NCBI GenBank assembly: GCA_964636495.1
Contig: CAZWSL010000003.1
Coordinates: 62,001 to 126,000 of the forward strand
Reading direction: 5' to 3'
From: Desulfobacula sp964636495
Lineage (GTDB): Bacteria; Desulfobacterota; Desulfobacteria; Desulfobacterales; Desulfobacteraceae
Length of the DNA stretch: 64,000 nucleotides
The translations under genes and the position numbers were made by a program. Positions within the stretch are counted from its first letter, which is position 1. Every line of letters starts with the position of its first letter. The notes beneath the pieces are model-generated. The model was not told where the DNA came from, made no database searches, and saw only the letters and a list, made by a program, of their open reading frames with translations. Shown piece by piece: positions 1 to 8,457 of the stretch.

Positions 1-666
1 ATATGCAGGAACAACGGTGACTGCGTCAATGCCTGCCGGTTTGATGCCAGGAATATGATCGGCTGGAAAACCAGCGCGGACCGGGTAATTCAGGAGTTGG
101 AGAAAGATACGGTTTTCTACCACCGTTCCCGGGGCGGGATCACCTTAAGCGGCGGCGAACCCGTGTTTCAGCCTCAATTTTCCGCTGCAATTTTAAAAAA
201 AGCGGTTGAAATGGGGTTCCATACAGCCATTGAAACCTGTGCCTATTCAAACTGGCAGCCATTTGCCTTGATCCTTGAGCATCTTGATCTGGCCTATGTG
301 GACATAAAACAGATGAATTCCAGCACCCATCAGCTGTTAACCGGAAAAGGCAATGACATGATTCTGGATAACATCCGCCGCCTTGACAAGGCCTTTCCCC
401 ATATCGACTTGATTTTGAGGGTGCCTGTCATCCCGGGATATAATGATGAAAAGAACAACATAATTGAGACGGCAGAGTTTGCAAGCGGGTTGAAAACACT
501 TAAACGGATAGAACTGCTGCCGTATCACCGGTATGGTGTGTCCATCTATCCGGTTATCGGGAAAGAGTATGCCTTGACCAGGATTCGCCCTCCAGAACTG
601 AGACAGGTTGAATGTTTAAAAGAGATCATCCGGAGATATGGTATCGCGGTTCAGATCGGGGGATGA
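1..666 (+). CDS. Glycyl-radical enzyme activating protein (radical SAM), 5'-truncated by the window edge
   Basis: The frame is open from base 1, so the true start lies outside the window; the first ATG inside (base 55) is internal. Visible residues begin in a ferredoxin-like cysteine cluster (C-x5-C-x3-C within the first 12 residues), followed by the GGITLSGGEP motif, VDIKQMN and RVPVIPGYND, all typical of activases of glycyl-radical enzymes. About 220 residues are present against roughly 300 for the family; the missing part includes the radical-SAM CxxxCxxC site. Such proteins use SAM and [4Fe-4S] clusters to install a glycyl radical on a partner enzyme, usually encoded immediately next to them. 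No partner lies downstream, so it is probably just upstream of base 1. The downstream genes suggest the partner acts on a hydroxyproline-betaine-derived substrate, which is inference. Confidence 0.9.
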   Translation: MCRNNGDCVNACRFDARNMIGWKTSADRVIQELEKDTVFYHRSRGGITLSGGEPVFQPQFSAAILKKAVEMGFHTAIETCAYSNWQPFALILEHLDLAYVDIKQMNSSTHQLLTGKGNDMILDNIRRLDKAFPHIDLILRVPVIPGYNDEKNNIIETAEFASGLKTLKRIELLPYHRYGVSIYPVIGKEYALTRIRPPELRQVECLKEIIRRYGIAVQIGG

Positions 667-737
667 AATTTATTGTTTAAATGTAGCAGTCTGTCATCTG
701 TCCTGTGGATGAGGCATGGATATGAAAGGAGATACAT

Positions 738-1535
738 ATGGATATGGTAAAAGGAAAAGTCGCTGTTGTTACAGGTGGATCCAGGGGGATAGGACAGGCC
801 ATTGCCCGGAAACTGAACAATGAAGGAGCAACGGTTATTATCGGTGATATTATGGATTCCGGCCTGGATGACAGCAGTGATAAGTCAATGCTGTCTTTTA
901 TGCACCTGGATGTCTCAGATGTCCAGAGTGTCAAAACTGTGATCCAGCAGGTGATAGATCATTACGGCCGGCTGGATATCCTGGTGAATAATGCAGGTAT
1001 CATGTTTGAACGGCTGATGGAAGATACATCAGAGGAAGAGTGGGACCGCATGATGAATATTAATGTCAAAGGGGTTTTTCTCTGCAGTAAATATGCGGTC
1101 AGGTCAATGCGGGAAAGAGGAGGGGGGGTCATTATCAATATTGGTTCCATTGAAGGCATTGCCAACAATCCGGAGCATACTGCCTATGCTGCTTCCAAAG
1201 GAGCTGTGCATGCATTGACAAGAGCTATTGCCGTGGATGAAGGACGTCGCAGCAAAGTAAGATGCAACGCGGTCTGCCCGGGATGGATTAATACAGAACT
1301 CAATGAAGCCTATTTTGATCAGCTTAAATATCCTGAGGAGGGGAAAAAAGCCATTGAAAAACTGCATCCGGTGGGCAGAATGGGAACTCCTGAAGATATT
1401 GCCAATATGGTATGCTGGCTGGCAAGTGATGAAGCCGGTTTTGTATCCGGCCAGGAATTTATTGTTGATGGTGGACGGACAGCCCGGCCGACACTTGCTG
1501 ATTTTGGCGGTATGGAAAAGAAAAATGAGATTTAA
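738..1535 (+). CDS. Short-chain dehydrogenase/reductase 1 (SDR)
   Basis: This 265-residue classical SDR has the cofactor motif TGGSRGIG near residue 14, the NNAG motif, a catalytic Ser in IGSIEG and the YxxxK pair in YAASKGA, and ends with the usual GQEFIVDGG segment. Length and order fit NAD(P)-dependent alcohol/ketone oxidoreductases of about 250 residues. The ATG at 738 follows an aaggag-like ribosome site (agaaaggagatac). It lies 70 bases after the glycyl-radical activase and overlaps the next SDR by 11 bases, so the genes are probably co-transcribed and translationally coupled. Substrate cannot be read from the sequence; context suggests oxidation of a hydroxylated intermediate in betaine breakdown. 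Its C-terminal tail (TARPTLADFGG onward) runs slightly beyond the usual SDR end. Confidence 0.93.
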   Translation: MDMVKGKVAVVTGGSRGIGQAIARKLNNEGATVIIGDIMDSGLDDSSDKSMLSFMHLDVSDVQSVKTVIQQVIDHYGRLDILVNNAGIMFERLMEDTSEEEWDRMMNINVKGVFLCSKYAVRSMRERGGGVIINIGSIEGIANNPEHTAYAASKGAVHALTRAIAVDEGRRSKVRCNAVCPGWINTELNEAYFDQLKYPEEGKKAIEKLHPVGRMGTPEDIANMVCWLASDEAGFVSGQEFIVDGGRTARPTLADFGGMEKKNEI

Positions 1536-2277
1536 GAATAAAGTAGTGATCATCACCGGAGCTTCAGGTGGAATCGGAAAGGCAACGGCAAGATGTATTG
1601 CTGAAGAAGGCGGCATACTGGCTCTGGTGGGTCGTGATCCTCAACGGACCCGGGCAGTTGCAGAAGAAACCCGGGCTGTTTACCATTCAACAGGCGATAT
1701 CACCCAATCTGATATCTGTAGGCAGATCGTGAAAGATGTTGAGAAAAAGAAGGGCTGTATAGATGTGCTGATTAATAATGCAGGGGCCATAGTACGTGCG
1801 GATACCTGTGAAACGACTGATGAACAATGGCGTTCCATCATGGCCATCAATGTGGATGCCCCTTTTTTTATGGCCAGATCTGCAGTGGAAGTGATGCGTT
1901 GTCAGGGAACGGGCGGTGCCATTGTGAATGTCTCTTCCATCAACGGTTTTGTCGGTCGTAAGACACTGGTTGCCTACAGTACAGGCAAAGGAGCGCTTAT
2001 CCAGATGACACAGTCCCTGGCATTGGATTGTGCAGACGACAATATCCGGGTCAATGTGGTCTGTCCGGGAGCAACTGACACACCCATGCCCTTTTCACAG
2101 CACCAGCAGCCTGTCACACAGGAGCAGATGTCAAAGATATGGAGAGAGAAAATTCCCCTGCAGCGAATGGGAGATCCTGAAGAGATAGCCCGGACCATTA
2201 CATTTCTGGCATCAGAAGATGCCAGTTATGTTACAGGTGCCAGCCTGCTGGTGGATGGCGGGTTTACCTGTCAATAA
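1525..2277 (+). CDS. Short-chain dehydrogenase/reductase 2 (SDR)
   Basis: The open frame extends upstream to 1303, but the SDR fold starts at the ATG at 1525 (MRFKNKVVIITG), giving 250 residues and an 11-base overlap with the previous SDR. Motifs are TGASGGIG, NNAG, VSSING and Y-x3-K in AYSTGKGAL, ending in GASLLVDGGF. It is a paralogue of its two neighbours: the third SDR begins with almost the same residues, suggesting tandem duplication and divergence. It is an NAD(P)-dependent oxidoreductase of unknown substrate, probably part of the same operon as the methyltransferase and betaine transporter. Confidence 0.92.
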   Translation: MRFKNKVVIITGASGGIGKATARCIAEEGGILALVGRDPQRTRAVAEETRAVYHSTGDITQSDICRQIVKDVEKKKGCIDVLINNAGAIVRADTCETTDEQWRSIMAINVDAPFFMARSAVEVMRCQGTGGAIVNVSSINGFVGRKTLVAYSTGKGALIQMTQSLALDCADDNIRVNVVCPGATDTPMPFSQHQQPVTQEQMSKIWREKIPLQRMGDPEEIARTITFLASEDASYVTGASLLVDGGFTCQ

Positions 2278-2403
2278 TGCCATTATATTCACTTGGATAT
2301 TTATCTGTTTTTCAGGTGGTCATGCTGTAAAACATAAAAAAGAGTGCTGTTTTGAATATTTTGTTAATGTCTGTTTAAAATTAGATTTTAAGGAGAGAAG
2401 AAG

Positions 2404-3168
2404 ATGCGGTTTAAAGGGAAATCAGTGTTAATAACAGGCGGAGCCGGCGGGATTGGAAGAGCTGCCACCAGAATTTTTGCAGGAGAAGGCGCACGTGTGA
2501 TGGTGTCTGACCTGTCAGAACAGGGATGTAAAGAGATGTGTTCGGAAATTAAAGAGAAAGGCTGGGATGCAGAATACCTTTGCGGAGATCTTTCTGATAA
2601 GGCCTATTGTGAAAAACTGGTTGAACACACTGTTGATATGTTTGGATCCATAGATATCCTTTTAAATAATGCAGGTGTGATTCCCAGGGGAAATATTCTG
2701 GAAACCACTGATGAAATGTGGTTTTCTGCATTAAATATCAATCTGACTGCCGTGTTTTATCTCTCCCGTGCAGCCATTGCGCACATGAAAGAGCAGGGGG
2801 GCGGTACCATAGTCAACACCTCTTCCACCTGGGGGTTATACCCGGGCCCCGGACATCTTGCGTACTGCACAAGTAAAGGGGCGGTTGCCGCCATGACTAA
2901 AAATCTGGGAAGGGACCATGCCGAAGATAAGATTCGGGTGAATGCAGTCTGTCCCAATGAAGTCAATACACCCATGCTGAAAACCGGGTTTGCCAAACGG
3001 GGACTGGATCCTGAAAAAGCCATTGATCAGTTGAACCAGACCGTTCCCATCGGGCGGGTTGCAGAACCGGTTGACATTGCTGAAGTCATGGCATTTCTGG
3101 CATCTGATGCTGCCGGATACATTGCAGGGGCCACCATAGAGGTGACCGGGGCCAAACCCGTTTATTGA
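2404..3168 (+). CDS. Short-chain dehydrogenase/reductase 3 (SDR)
   Basis: A 254-residue SDR with a good Shine-Dalgarno (aaggagagaagaag) before the ATG. Motifs: TGGAGGIG at about residue 11, NNAG, NTSSTWG and Y-x3-K in AYCTSKGAV, then NAVCPNEVNTPM and a C-terminal IAGATIEVTGAKPVY, where the usual VDGG is replaced by VTGA. The 126-base gap before it holds no recognised element. It ends 14 bases before the start of the MttB-family gene, whose ribosome site lies just after this stop, so the two are coupled. Function within the cluster (oxidation or reduction of a ring or chain intermediate) is inferred only from position. Confidence 0.92.
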   Translation: MRFKGKSVLITGGAGGIGRAATRIFAGEGARVMVSDLSEQGCKEMCSEIKEKGWDAEYLCGDLSDKAYCEKLVEHTVDMFGSIDILLNNAGVIPRGNILETTDEMWFSALNINLTAVFYLSRAAIAHMKEQGGGTIVNTSSTWGLYPGPGHLAYCTSKGAVAAMTKNLGRDHAEDKIRVNAVCPNEVNTPMLKTGFAKRGLDPEKAIDQLNQTVPIGRVAEPVDIAEVMAFLASDAAGYIAGATIEVTGAKPVY

Positions 3169-3182
3169 TAAGGAGTATGTTG

Positions 3183-4595
3183 ATGTCCTATTTTGAAGTG
3201 TTATCTGATTCAGATATGGAACAGATCCATGAAGCCACACTTCTTGTCATGGAAACCACGGGGCTGGATCTGCTGTACCAACCGGCAGTGGAACTGCTGT
3301 CAAAGGCAGGGGCCAGAGTTGAAGGAAGCCGGGTTTTCTTCCCCAGAAAACTGGTTGAAGAATCGGTAGGCAAAGCACCGGAACTATTCTGTCTTCATGC
3401 CAGAAATCCGGAAAACAACGTCGTTATAGGAGGGGATCACTCTCTGTTTCTACCGGCAAACTGTCCGCCGTTTGTCTCTGATCTTGATCAAGGCCGGCGG
3501 TATGGTACCCTGACAGATTATGAAAATTTTGTTAAACTGACCCACAGCAGCGGACATCTGGATATGTCCAGCAACATCCTCATAGAGCCATCAGATATCA
3601 CGATTGAACAGCGGAACGTTAAAATGCTGTATGCCACCATGAAGTATACGGATAAATGTTTTATGGGAGGTGCATTGGGCCGGACAGGAGCAAAAGAGAC
3701 CATGAAAATGGTTTCAATGCTGTTTGGCATTACAGAAGAGAAACTGCAGGAGAAGGCTCGGGTCATCAGTATTCCATGTTCACTCACCCCATTGAAATAT
3801 GATCAGTTGATGCTGGAGTGCCTGATGGAATATGCAAAGGCTGGACAACCTGTAATTGTCAATTCTCTTGGCGCTGCCGGCGCAACAGCTCCTGTAACCC
3901 TGGCCGGTACCCTGGTAGTTGAAAATGCTGAAATCCTGGCTGGTATTGTTCTGGCCCAGCAGGTCAGGGAAGGTACGCCGGTGGTTTACGGAGGGGCTTC
4001 CACCAGTACAGACATGCGGACAGGCGCCCTTGCGGTGGGTGCGCCGGAAATGGCATTGAACAATATTATGACAGCCCAGATGGCACGGTTTTATCATATT
4101 CCAAGCCGGGCAGCGGGCGCCTTAACAGAAGCCAAGAAGGTGGGCAGCCAGTCTGCCTATGAATCGATGATGAACCTGACCTCTGCAGTGTCATGTGGTT
4201 TGAACATGATCCTCCATGCAGCTGGAGCACTTGAATCCATCAACTGCATGTCTTATGAAAAATTCATCATAGATGATGAGATGTGCGGCATGGCCAGACG
4301 GATTAAAAACGGTGTCAGTGTTACGGCTGAAACTCTGGGGCTTGATGCCATTAAGGAGGTGGGGCCCGGGGGACATTATCTCTCCAATAGTCATACATTC
4401 AAGCATTTCAGGACAGAATTTTTCATGCCGCTGCTGGGCAACAGAACCAGCTATGACATGTGGAAAAATTCTGATGAGAAAGAGCTGGTTTTGAAAGCCA
4501 ACCATGCCTGGAAAAAAAATCTTGAAGCGTATACTGCACCGGATCTGCCCGCAGATATTGATAAGGACCTCCAACTATTTGTGAGGTCGATTTGA
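3183..4595 (+). CDS. MttB-superfamily (non-pyrrolysine) quaternary-amine:corrinoid methyltransferase
   Basis: The frame is open from a TTG at 3165, but AAGGAG at 3170-3175 places the start at ATG 3183, giving 470 residues. The protein matches the trimethylamine methyltransferase (MttB) superfamily through its whole length, with motifs such as MGGALGRTGAKET, GGASTSTDMRTG and VGPGGHYL. True trimethylamine MttB has an in-frame UAG read as pyrrolysine; none is present here, as in the homologues that demethylate glycine betaine, proline betaine or carnitine onto a corrinoid protein. Neighbouring betaine transporter genes and an HpbD-like epimerase favour proline betaine or hydroxyproline betaine as substrate (inference). 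No corrinoid protein, reductive activator or methylcobamide:folate methyltransferase gene is in the window, so those must be supplied from elsewhere. Confidence 0.9.
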   Translation: MSYFEVLSDSDMEQIHEATLLVMETTGLDLLYQPAVELLSKAGARVEGSRVFFPRKLVEESVGKAPELFCLHARNPENNVVIGGDHSLFLPANCPPFVSDLDQGRRYGTLTDYENFVKLTHSSGHLDMSSNILIEPSDITIEQRNVKMLYATMKYTDKCFMGGALGRTGAKETMKMVSMLFGITEEKLQEKARVISIPCSLTPLKYDQLMLECLMEYAKAGQPVIVNSLGAAGATAPVTLAGTLVVENAEILAGIVLAQQVREGTPVVYGGASTSTDMRTGALAVGAPEMALNNIMTAQMARFYHIPSRAAGALTEAKKVGSQSAYESMMNLTSAVSCGLNMILHAAGALESINCMSYEKFIIDDEMCGMARRIKNGVSVTAETLGLDAIKEVGPGGHYLSNSHTFKHFRTEFFMPLLGNRTSYDMWKNSDEKELVLKANHAWKKNLEAYTAPDLPADIDKDLQLFVRSI

Positions 4596-4650
4596 AATAT
4601 CTGGACTTGGTGTCAGCCTGATAATAAAAAAGATTCCGGATGTGAAAAAA

Positions 4651-4682
4651 TATGTCGCTATAAAATGGCGACATATTTTTTT
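4651..4682 (+). terminator. Rho-independent terminator after the SDR-mttB operon
   Basis: TATGTCGC (4651-4658) pairs perfectly with GCGACATA (4668-4675) around a nine-base loop, extended by flanking A/T pairs and followed by a run of T. It lies 55 bases after the methyltransferase stop and separates the SDR/mttB unit from the transporter unit. Confidence 0.85.
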
Positions 4683-4803
4683 ATTTTAAACGGTTAATTA
4701 CAAAAGTTACACTTTTTTATCTCCCTTTCATTTTATCCAATATCTAACCACATGGAAATTATTTTATTATGAATTCAATGAATTAGTGGTAAATTGATTT
4801 CAT

Positions 4804-4819
4804 TGTGAACTATTTCACA
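4804..4819. promoter_or_regulatory. CRP-type binding site upstream of the betaine transporter unit
   Basis: TGTGA-N6-TCACA is a perfect match to the core of the E. coli CRP consensus. It lies 177 bases upstream of the ABC permease start within a 400-base gene-free stretch (4596-4995) that otherwise holds only the upstream terminator and AT-rich sequence. A CRP/FNR-family regulator is inferred; no such gene is in the window. Confidence 0.45.
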
Positions 4820-4995
4820 CCAAAATATCCAATAGAAAAAAAAATGTTTTTAAGTATTGGTATAGTCGTTGCAAATTCCATAATAGTTCTGGTTTTAAAA
4901 TGTTTACAATTTTTTTCTGTTTTTGATTTAAATCCAGATACCTGCGGTCTGGCACAGCATACACAAATAATTTTTTATGAATAAAGGAACACATC

Positions 4996-5949
4996 ATGTT
5001 AGAGGGCAATGTGACATTTTGGCAGATTATATTAAATCCCTTTGAACTGTTTGTTCTCCCGTTTAACATCTGGGTGGATGATTTATTAAATTGGATTGTG
5101 AGTAATTACAGATGGATTTTCCAAATTATCCGTATACCTATTGATTTTGCCCTGGTAATTATTGAACAGCTGCTTCAATCTATTCCCCAAACCATTATGA
5201 TGATTATTGCATGGCTTATCGGATGGCAGGTGTCTGATAAAAAAATTACGATTTTTGTTTTAATTTCAATGGGAGTGATCGGTCTTGTCGGTGCATGGGC
5301 CCAGGCAATGACAACCCTGGCACTGGTGCTCACTTCTGTTTTTTTCTGTATATTAACCGGAATACCCCTGGGCATTTTAACCTCACGCAGCAAAAAAATG
5401 GAAAATATCCTCCGGCCTGTTCTGGATGCCATGCAGACAACGCCTGCATTTGTTTACCTCATACCGGTGGTGATGCTGTTTGGTGTGGGGAATGTACCGG
5501 GTATAATTGTCACCATCATTTTTGCCCTTCCGCCTTTGATCCGTTTGACTGTACTGGGAATTCGCCAGGTTCCCCATGACGTGGTGGAAGCAGCCTATGC
5601 ATTTGGTGCCTCTGAAAAACAGGTGATGATGAAAATAAAAGTCCCCCTGGCATTAAGAACCATTATGACAGGCATCAATCAGACCCTAATGCTGTCTCTG
5701 TCAATGGTGGTGGTGGCATCCATGATTGCCGTAAGCGGCCTTGGGCAGATGGTACTTCGTGGAATCGGCCGGCTGGATATCGGGCAGGCAGCCGTCGGGG
5801 GACTGGGTATCGTTCTGATGGCCATTTCATTGGACCGGCTCACCCAGGCTATGGGACAATCTCCCCGGCAGAGAGGTACACGGCACTGGTATGAAAAGGG
5901 GCCGGTGTTTTTAGTGATGAAAATGATTCAAAAGAAAAACGAACAATAA
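4996..5949 (+). CDS. proW: Glycine/proline-betaine ABC transporter permease (ProW type)
   Basis: The 317-residue protein has an N-terminal amphipathic/hydrophobic lead and about six to seven membrane segments, with the ABC permease EAA loop at roughly residues 198-218 (EAAYAFGASEKQV). TTPAFVYLIPVVMLFGVGNVPG is characteristic of ProW/OpuAB permeases. ATG 4996 follows aaagga. It forms the inner-membrane channel for quaternary ammonium compounds together with the ATPase (9695-10822) and binding protein (8458-9489). The transporter genes are split by the MDR oxidoreductase and the HpbD-like gene, which ties uptake to the catabolic enzymes. Likely transported substrates are proline betaine or hydroxyproline betaine (inference). 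Confidence 0.92.
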   Translation: MLEGNVTFWQIILNPFELFVLPFNIWVDDLLNWIVSNYRWIFQIIRIPIDFALVIIEQLLQSIPQTIMMIIAWLIGWQVSDKKITIFVLISMGVIGLVGAWAQAMTTLALVLTSVFFCILTGIPLGILTSRSKKMENILRPVLDAMQTTPAFVYLIPVVMLFGVGNVPGIIVTIIFALPPLIRLTVLGIRQVPHDVVEAAYAFGASEKQVMMKIKVPLALRTIMTGINQTLMLSLSMVVVASMIAVSGLGQMVLRGIGRLDIGQAAVGGLGIVLMAISLDRLTQAMGQSPRQRGTRHWYEKGPVFLVMKMIQKKNEQ

Positions 5950-5951
5950 AA

Positions 5952-7052
5952 ATGGTTAAAAATATTCCATCAAAAATGGCAGCCGTGCTTTTAACCGGCC
6001 ATGGCGGATTCGATAAACTGGCATACAGGGAAGATGTACCTGTCCCCATTCCTGATGACAACGAGGTGCTGATAAAAGTGGCAGCTGCGTCAGTGAATAA
6101 TACAGACATTAATACCAGGATCGGCTGGTATTCAAAACAGGCTTATACCGATACCAATGCCGGTGGCAGTGACGGCTGCAAAGAAGAAGAGGTTGAAAAT
6201 GACGGTGCCTGGTCCGGCAGCAGCCTGAATTTTCCCCTTATTCAAGGAGCGGATCTCTGCGGTTCTATAGTGGCTGTCGGCAGGCAGGTTGATCCGGAAC
6301 GTATTGGAGAGCGGGTGATTGTACGTAATCTGATGCGGGCACCATGCGATTTTCGTCCGTTTGAATGCTGGGTATTCGGATCTGAATGCAATGGCGCCTT
6401 TGCCCAGTATGCTGTTGCGCCATCCCTTGAAACATATGCGGTAAAAAGTGATTTAACCGATGCAGAGCTGGCTTCATTTTCCTGTGCCTATTCCACTGCA
6501 GAGAATTTACTGCATCGCTCCCGTGTGAAGGCTGGTGATCATGTATTGATTACCGGGGCTTCCGGTGGAGTTGGATCGGCTGCTGTTCAATTGGCCAAAT
6601 GCCGCAAAGCACATGTAACTGCTTTTGCCGGTAAAAACAAGATCCAAAAGATAAAATCGCTGGGTGCGGATCAAGTGCTTCTCCGGGGCAGTGACCCGGT
6701 TTCAATAATTGGGAAAGAGTGTGTTGATGTGGTGATTGATGTGGTGGCCGGTGAGGTGTGGCCAAAGCTTTTAGAGGTGTTGAAACGCGGAGGCCGTTAT
6801 GCCGTGGCCGGTGCCATTGCAGGACCCCTGGTCGATCTGGATGTTCGGACCCTTTATTTAAAAGATCTGACACTGTTCGGATGTACATTTCAAGACGATA
6901 TCGTGTTTGAAAACCTTGTCAAAAGGATTGAAAATAATGATATCAGACCCGTAATCGCCAAAACATATCCTTTGAAAGATATCATCATTGCCCAGAAAAT
7001 GTTTCTGTCAAAAACATTTTTCGGGAAACTGATACTCATCCCCCCCCTCTGA
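5952..7052 (+). CDS. Medium-chain dehydrogenase/quinone-oxidoreductase family protein (MDR)
   Basis: The 366-residue protein has the GroES-like N-terminal domain (VLIKVAAASVNNTDINTR) and the Rossmann signature ITGASGGVGSAAVQLAK near residue 200, as in NADPH:quinone reductases and zinc-independent alcohol/enoyl reductases. The structural and catalytic zinc cysteine patterns of alcohol dehydrogenases are not evident. An insertion around residues 55-80 (rich in Gly, Asp and Glu) is present in one branch of the family. It starts two bases after the permease stop with a weak ribosome site, so translation is probably coupled; a second Met at residue 9 is also possible. Reduction of an unsaturated intermediate made by dehydration would fit the cluster, but the substrate is unknown. 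Confidence 0.85.
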   Translation: MVKNIPSKMAAVLLTGHGGFDKLAYREDVPVPIPDDNEVLIKVAAASVNNTDINTRIGWYSKQAYTDTNAGGSDGCKEEEVENDGAWSGSSLNFPLIQGADLCGSIVAVGRQVDPERIGERVIVRNLMRAPCDFRPFECWVFGSECNGAFAQYAVAPSLETYAVKSDLTDAELASFSCAYSTAENLLHRSRVKAGDHVLITGASGGVGSAAVQLAKCRKAHVTAFAGKNKIQKIKSLGADQVLLRGSDPVSIIGKECVDVVIDVVAGEVWPKLLEVLKRGGRYAVAGAIAGPLVDLDVRTLYLKDLTLFGCTFQDDIVFENLVKRIENNDIRPVIAKTYPLKDIIIAQKMFLSKTFFGKLILIPPL

Positions 7053-7065
7053 CAGGAGCCTGAAT

Positions 7066-8172
7066 ATGCGGATTAAATCAATTAAAATCTATCAATATGA
7101 TATGCCCATCAAGGGCAAACCCTATAAAATGTCAAACACGGTTCTGGACCATTTTGATTCAACCATTATAGAGATCACCACTGATACCGGTATTGTTGGT
7201 TACGGAGAAACCTGTCCGGTAGGGCCGGTGTATCAACCCCAGCACGCTCTGGGTGCCAGGGCAGCGCTTCAGGAAATAGCACTGCATCTCATCGGATTGA
7301 ATCCCCTTGAGATACATAATGTATATCATGCCATGGATGATGCTTTAAATGGCCATAATTATGCCAAAGCAGCTGTTGATACAGCTCTGTGGGATATTAA
7401 CGGCAAATTTTACAATGCCCGTATCTGTGATCTGCTGGGCGGGGCAGTCCGGGAAAAAGTGCCTTCCTACCACTCCATCGGTATCTGCAGCGAGAGAGAA
7501 GCAGTTGAAACAGCCAGGGAAAAACAGGCAGAAGGGTATCCGCGTATCCAGTTGAAAGTGGGAGGCAGATCAATTGAAGAAGATATTGCCGTTATCCAAA
7601 AGGTTTCTGAAGTTTTGAAACCAGGTATCCGGCTGGCTGCTGATGCCAACCGGAGCTGGACAACCCGGGATGCGGTGATGGTCTCCAACGCCTGTTGCAG
7701 GATTCCGTTGGTACTGGAACAGCCCTGCAATACATATGATGAAAATCGTTCCCTGAAAGGACGGGTATGCCACCCCATTTACCTGGATGAAAATACCGAA
7801 CATCTGGGTCTTGTATTTAAGGCTGTCAACGATGGCTTTGTAGACGGATTTGGATTTAAAGTCACCCGTCTCGGAGGGATCAGCGTGATGCGGACCGTTC
7901 GGGAGGTTTGCCATGAGATGAACAAACCAATGACCTGCGATGATTCATGGGGCGGAGATATTATTGCGGCTGCCTGCGTACATCTGGGTGCGACGGTTTT
8001 ACCGCATCTGTCAGAAGGTGTCTGGCTGTCTGCACCTTACAACACTTCCCATTATGACCCAGAGAACGCGATTAGAATTGTAAATGGTTATATTGATGTG
8101 CCAAAAGGACCTGGATTGGGGATTGAGCCGGATACGGACATCTGGGGAGCGGCAGTTATGACGTTTGATTAA
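7066..8172 (+). CDS. hpbD: HpbD-like hydroxyproline/proline betaine 2-epimerase (enolase superfamily)
   Basis: This 368-residue enolase-superfamily protein closely resembles HpbD, the 4-hydroxyproline betaine 2-epimerase characterised in marine bacteria. Shared stretches include YGETCPVGP, HALGARAAL, GHNYAKAA and DDSWGGDIIAAAC. Acid/base lysines are K164 (QLKVGG) and K265 (GFKVTRLGG); metal ligands are D193, E218 and D241. Y56 and W320 sit where HpbD places aromatic residues around the trimethyl/dimethylammonium group (numbering from memory of HpbD). Conservation of these residues makes a betaine substrate much more likely than a muconate or acid sugar. It epimerises C2 of the betaine, converting L to D forms. 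It starts 13 bases after the MDR gene with a caggagcc ribosome site. Confidence 0.82.
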   Translation: MRIKSIKIYQYDMPIKGKPYKMSNTVLDHFDSTIIEITTDTGIVGYGETCPVGPVYQPQHALGARAALQEIALHLIGLNPLEIHNVYHAMDDALNGHNYAKAAVDTALWDINGKFYNARICDLLGGAVREKVPSYHSIGICSEREAVETAREKQAEGYPRIQLKVGGRSIEEDIAVIQKVSEVLKPGIRLAADANRSWTTRDAVMVSNACCRIPLVLEQPCNTYDENRSLKGRVCHPIYLDENTEHLGLVFKAVNDGFVDGFGFKVTRLGGISVMRTVREVCHEMNKPMTCDDSWGGDIIAAACVHLGATVLPHLSEGVWLSAPYNTSHYDPENAIRIVNGYIDVPKGPGLGIEPDTDIWGAAVMTFD

Positions 8173-8457
8173 ATAATTTCAGTGGGAAAACGGCATTTTT
8201 TGTCGAATTTATGCGTGGACAGCAATTATTAAACTGGGAATATTCTATATATATCCATGGTTAAAATTTTCATGAATTTGAACAAAAACAACTGCTTTTC
8301 TATAGGAGTGAACAGGGATATGTGTGATTTCTGGAGAAATGATAGTTTTTCTTAAATAGATGACACAGGGAAACAAGATGAAATCATTCCTGGAATGAAT
8401 CACAGGGGATTTCAGGATATAACAATTATTAATATTAAAATTGGAAGGGGAAAAAAG

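Noticed and set aside
2219..2431. 70-codon frame across the SDR 2 / SDR 3 gap
   Set aside because: It overlaps the end of SDR 2 in another frame and shows no conserved features.
3183..4595. Pyrrolysine in the MttB homologue
   Set aside because: No in-frame TAG; the gene reads through at full length with standard codons, so it is the non-Pyl type.
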